Of a stretch of DNA of 6,116 bases, positions 6,063 through 6,116 are shown in pieces (position 1 is the first letter of the stretch; the number at the start of each line of letters is the position of its first letter). The stretch comes from an uncultured Caulobacter sp. (GTDB taxonomy: Bacteria > Pseudomonadota > Alphaproteobacteria > Caulobacterales > Caulobacteraceae). The position numbers were made by a program, and so were the translations under genes. Where the stretch lies: positions 1-6,116 of the forward strand of contig CALKHU010000150.1 in NCBI GenBank assembly GCA_937991555.1, in the 5' to 3' direction. The notes beneath the pieces are model-generated. The model worked only from the letters and a program-made list of their open reading frames with translations. It searched no databases and was not told where the DNA came from.

Positions 6063-6116
6063 AGGGCGGGAATGCGCGAGGCGGGTTCGGGTTCCGTCAT
6101 CATCACCGTGCGCGAC

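Larger units (their letters stand above)
6019..6116 (-). other. Leader region upstream of the receptor operon
   Basis: These 98 bases hold the ribosome site and hairpin listed separately. An ATG triplet run (6106-6098 on the - strand) opens a reading frame in a different phase from the receptor, starting MMMTEPEPASRIPALRRPFF. No clear -35/-10 promoter, Fur-like box or ECF promoter is visible, so the promoter probably lies beyond the window edge. Confidence 0.4.

Noticed and set aside
4637..6106. Long - strand open frame (489 codons) overlapping the receptor
   Set aside because: Past about 6025 it is a shifted shadow of the receptor, Arg-rich with no domain. Only its first codons are of interest, and they are discussed as a possible frameshifted leader.

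Overview
This is a compact, very GC-rich bacterial window, nearly all coding, with strong third-position G/C. It holds a TonB-dependent receptor, a YfiR-family periplasmic protein and a hybrid histidine kinase of the 'GGIAHDFNNLL' type. Together these point to a Gram-negative proteobacterium. The protein styles (GATase1 protein, receiver-like protein, Cys-containing hypothetical) resemble those of alphaproteobacteria, perhaps Caulobacterales. That placement is an inference from sequence style, not a database match.

Layout: two gene blocks converge at about 1865. On the + strand are (i) the 3' part of an unrecognised, probably exported Cys-containing protein (1-707), (ii) a 116-nt gap with a perfect 9-bp inverted repeat, (iii) a small receiver-like protein that has lost its phosphorylation residues (824-1147, TTG start), and 19 nt later (iv) a class I glutamine amidotransferase (1167-1862). 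On the - strand, read from 6018 down to 1869, is a tightly overlapping operon: TonB-dependent outer-membrane receptor, then YfiR/DUF4154-like periplasmic protein (TGATG overlap), then a two-TM hybrid histidine kinase with a CHASE8-like periplasmic domain and a C-terminal receiver (ATGA overlap).

The three-gene operon is the main point of interest. In the Pseudomonas YfiBNR system, periplasmic YfiR represses YfiN, a diguanylate cyclase with a CHASE8-type periplasmic domain, and the outer-membrane protein YfiB relieves that repression. Here a YfiR homologue sits between an outer-membrane TonB-dependent receptor and a kinase with a CHASE8-like sensor. This suggests an envelope-spanning route (outer-membrane receptor to periplasmic YfiR to inner-membrane kinase) with phosphotransfer output instead of c-di-GMP synthesis. 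The wiring is inferred from domain content and gene overlap. The ligand and the output regulator are not visible here. The rest of the window looks ordinary. I saw no tRNA or rRNA gene, CRISPR array, insertion sequence or phage gene.
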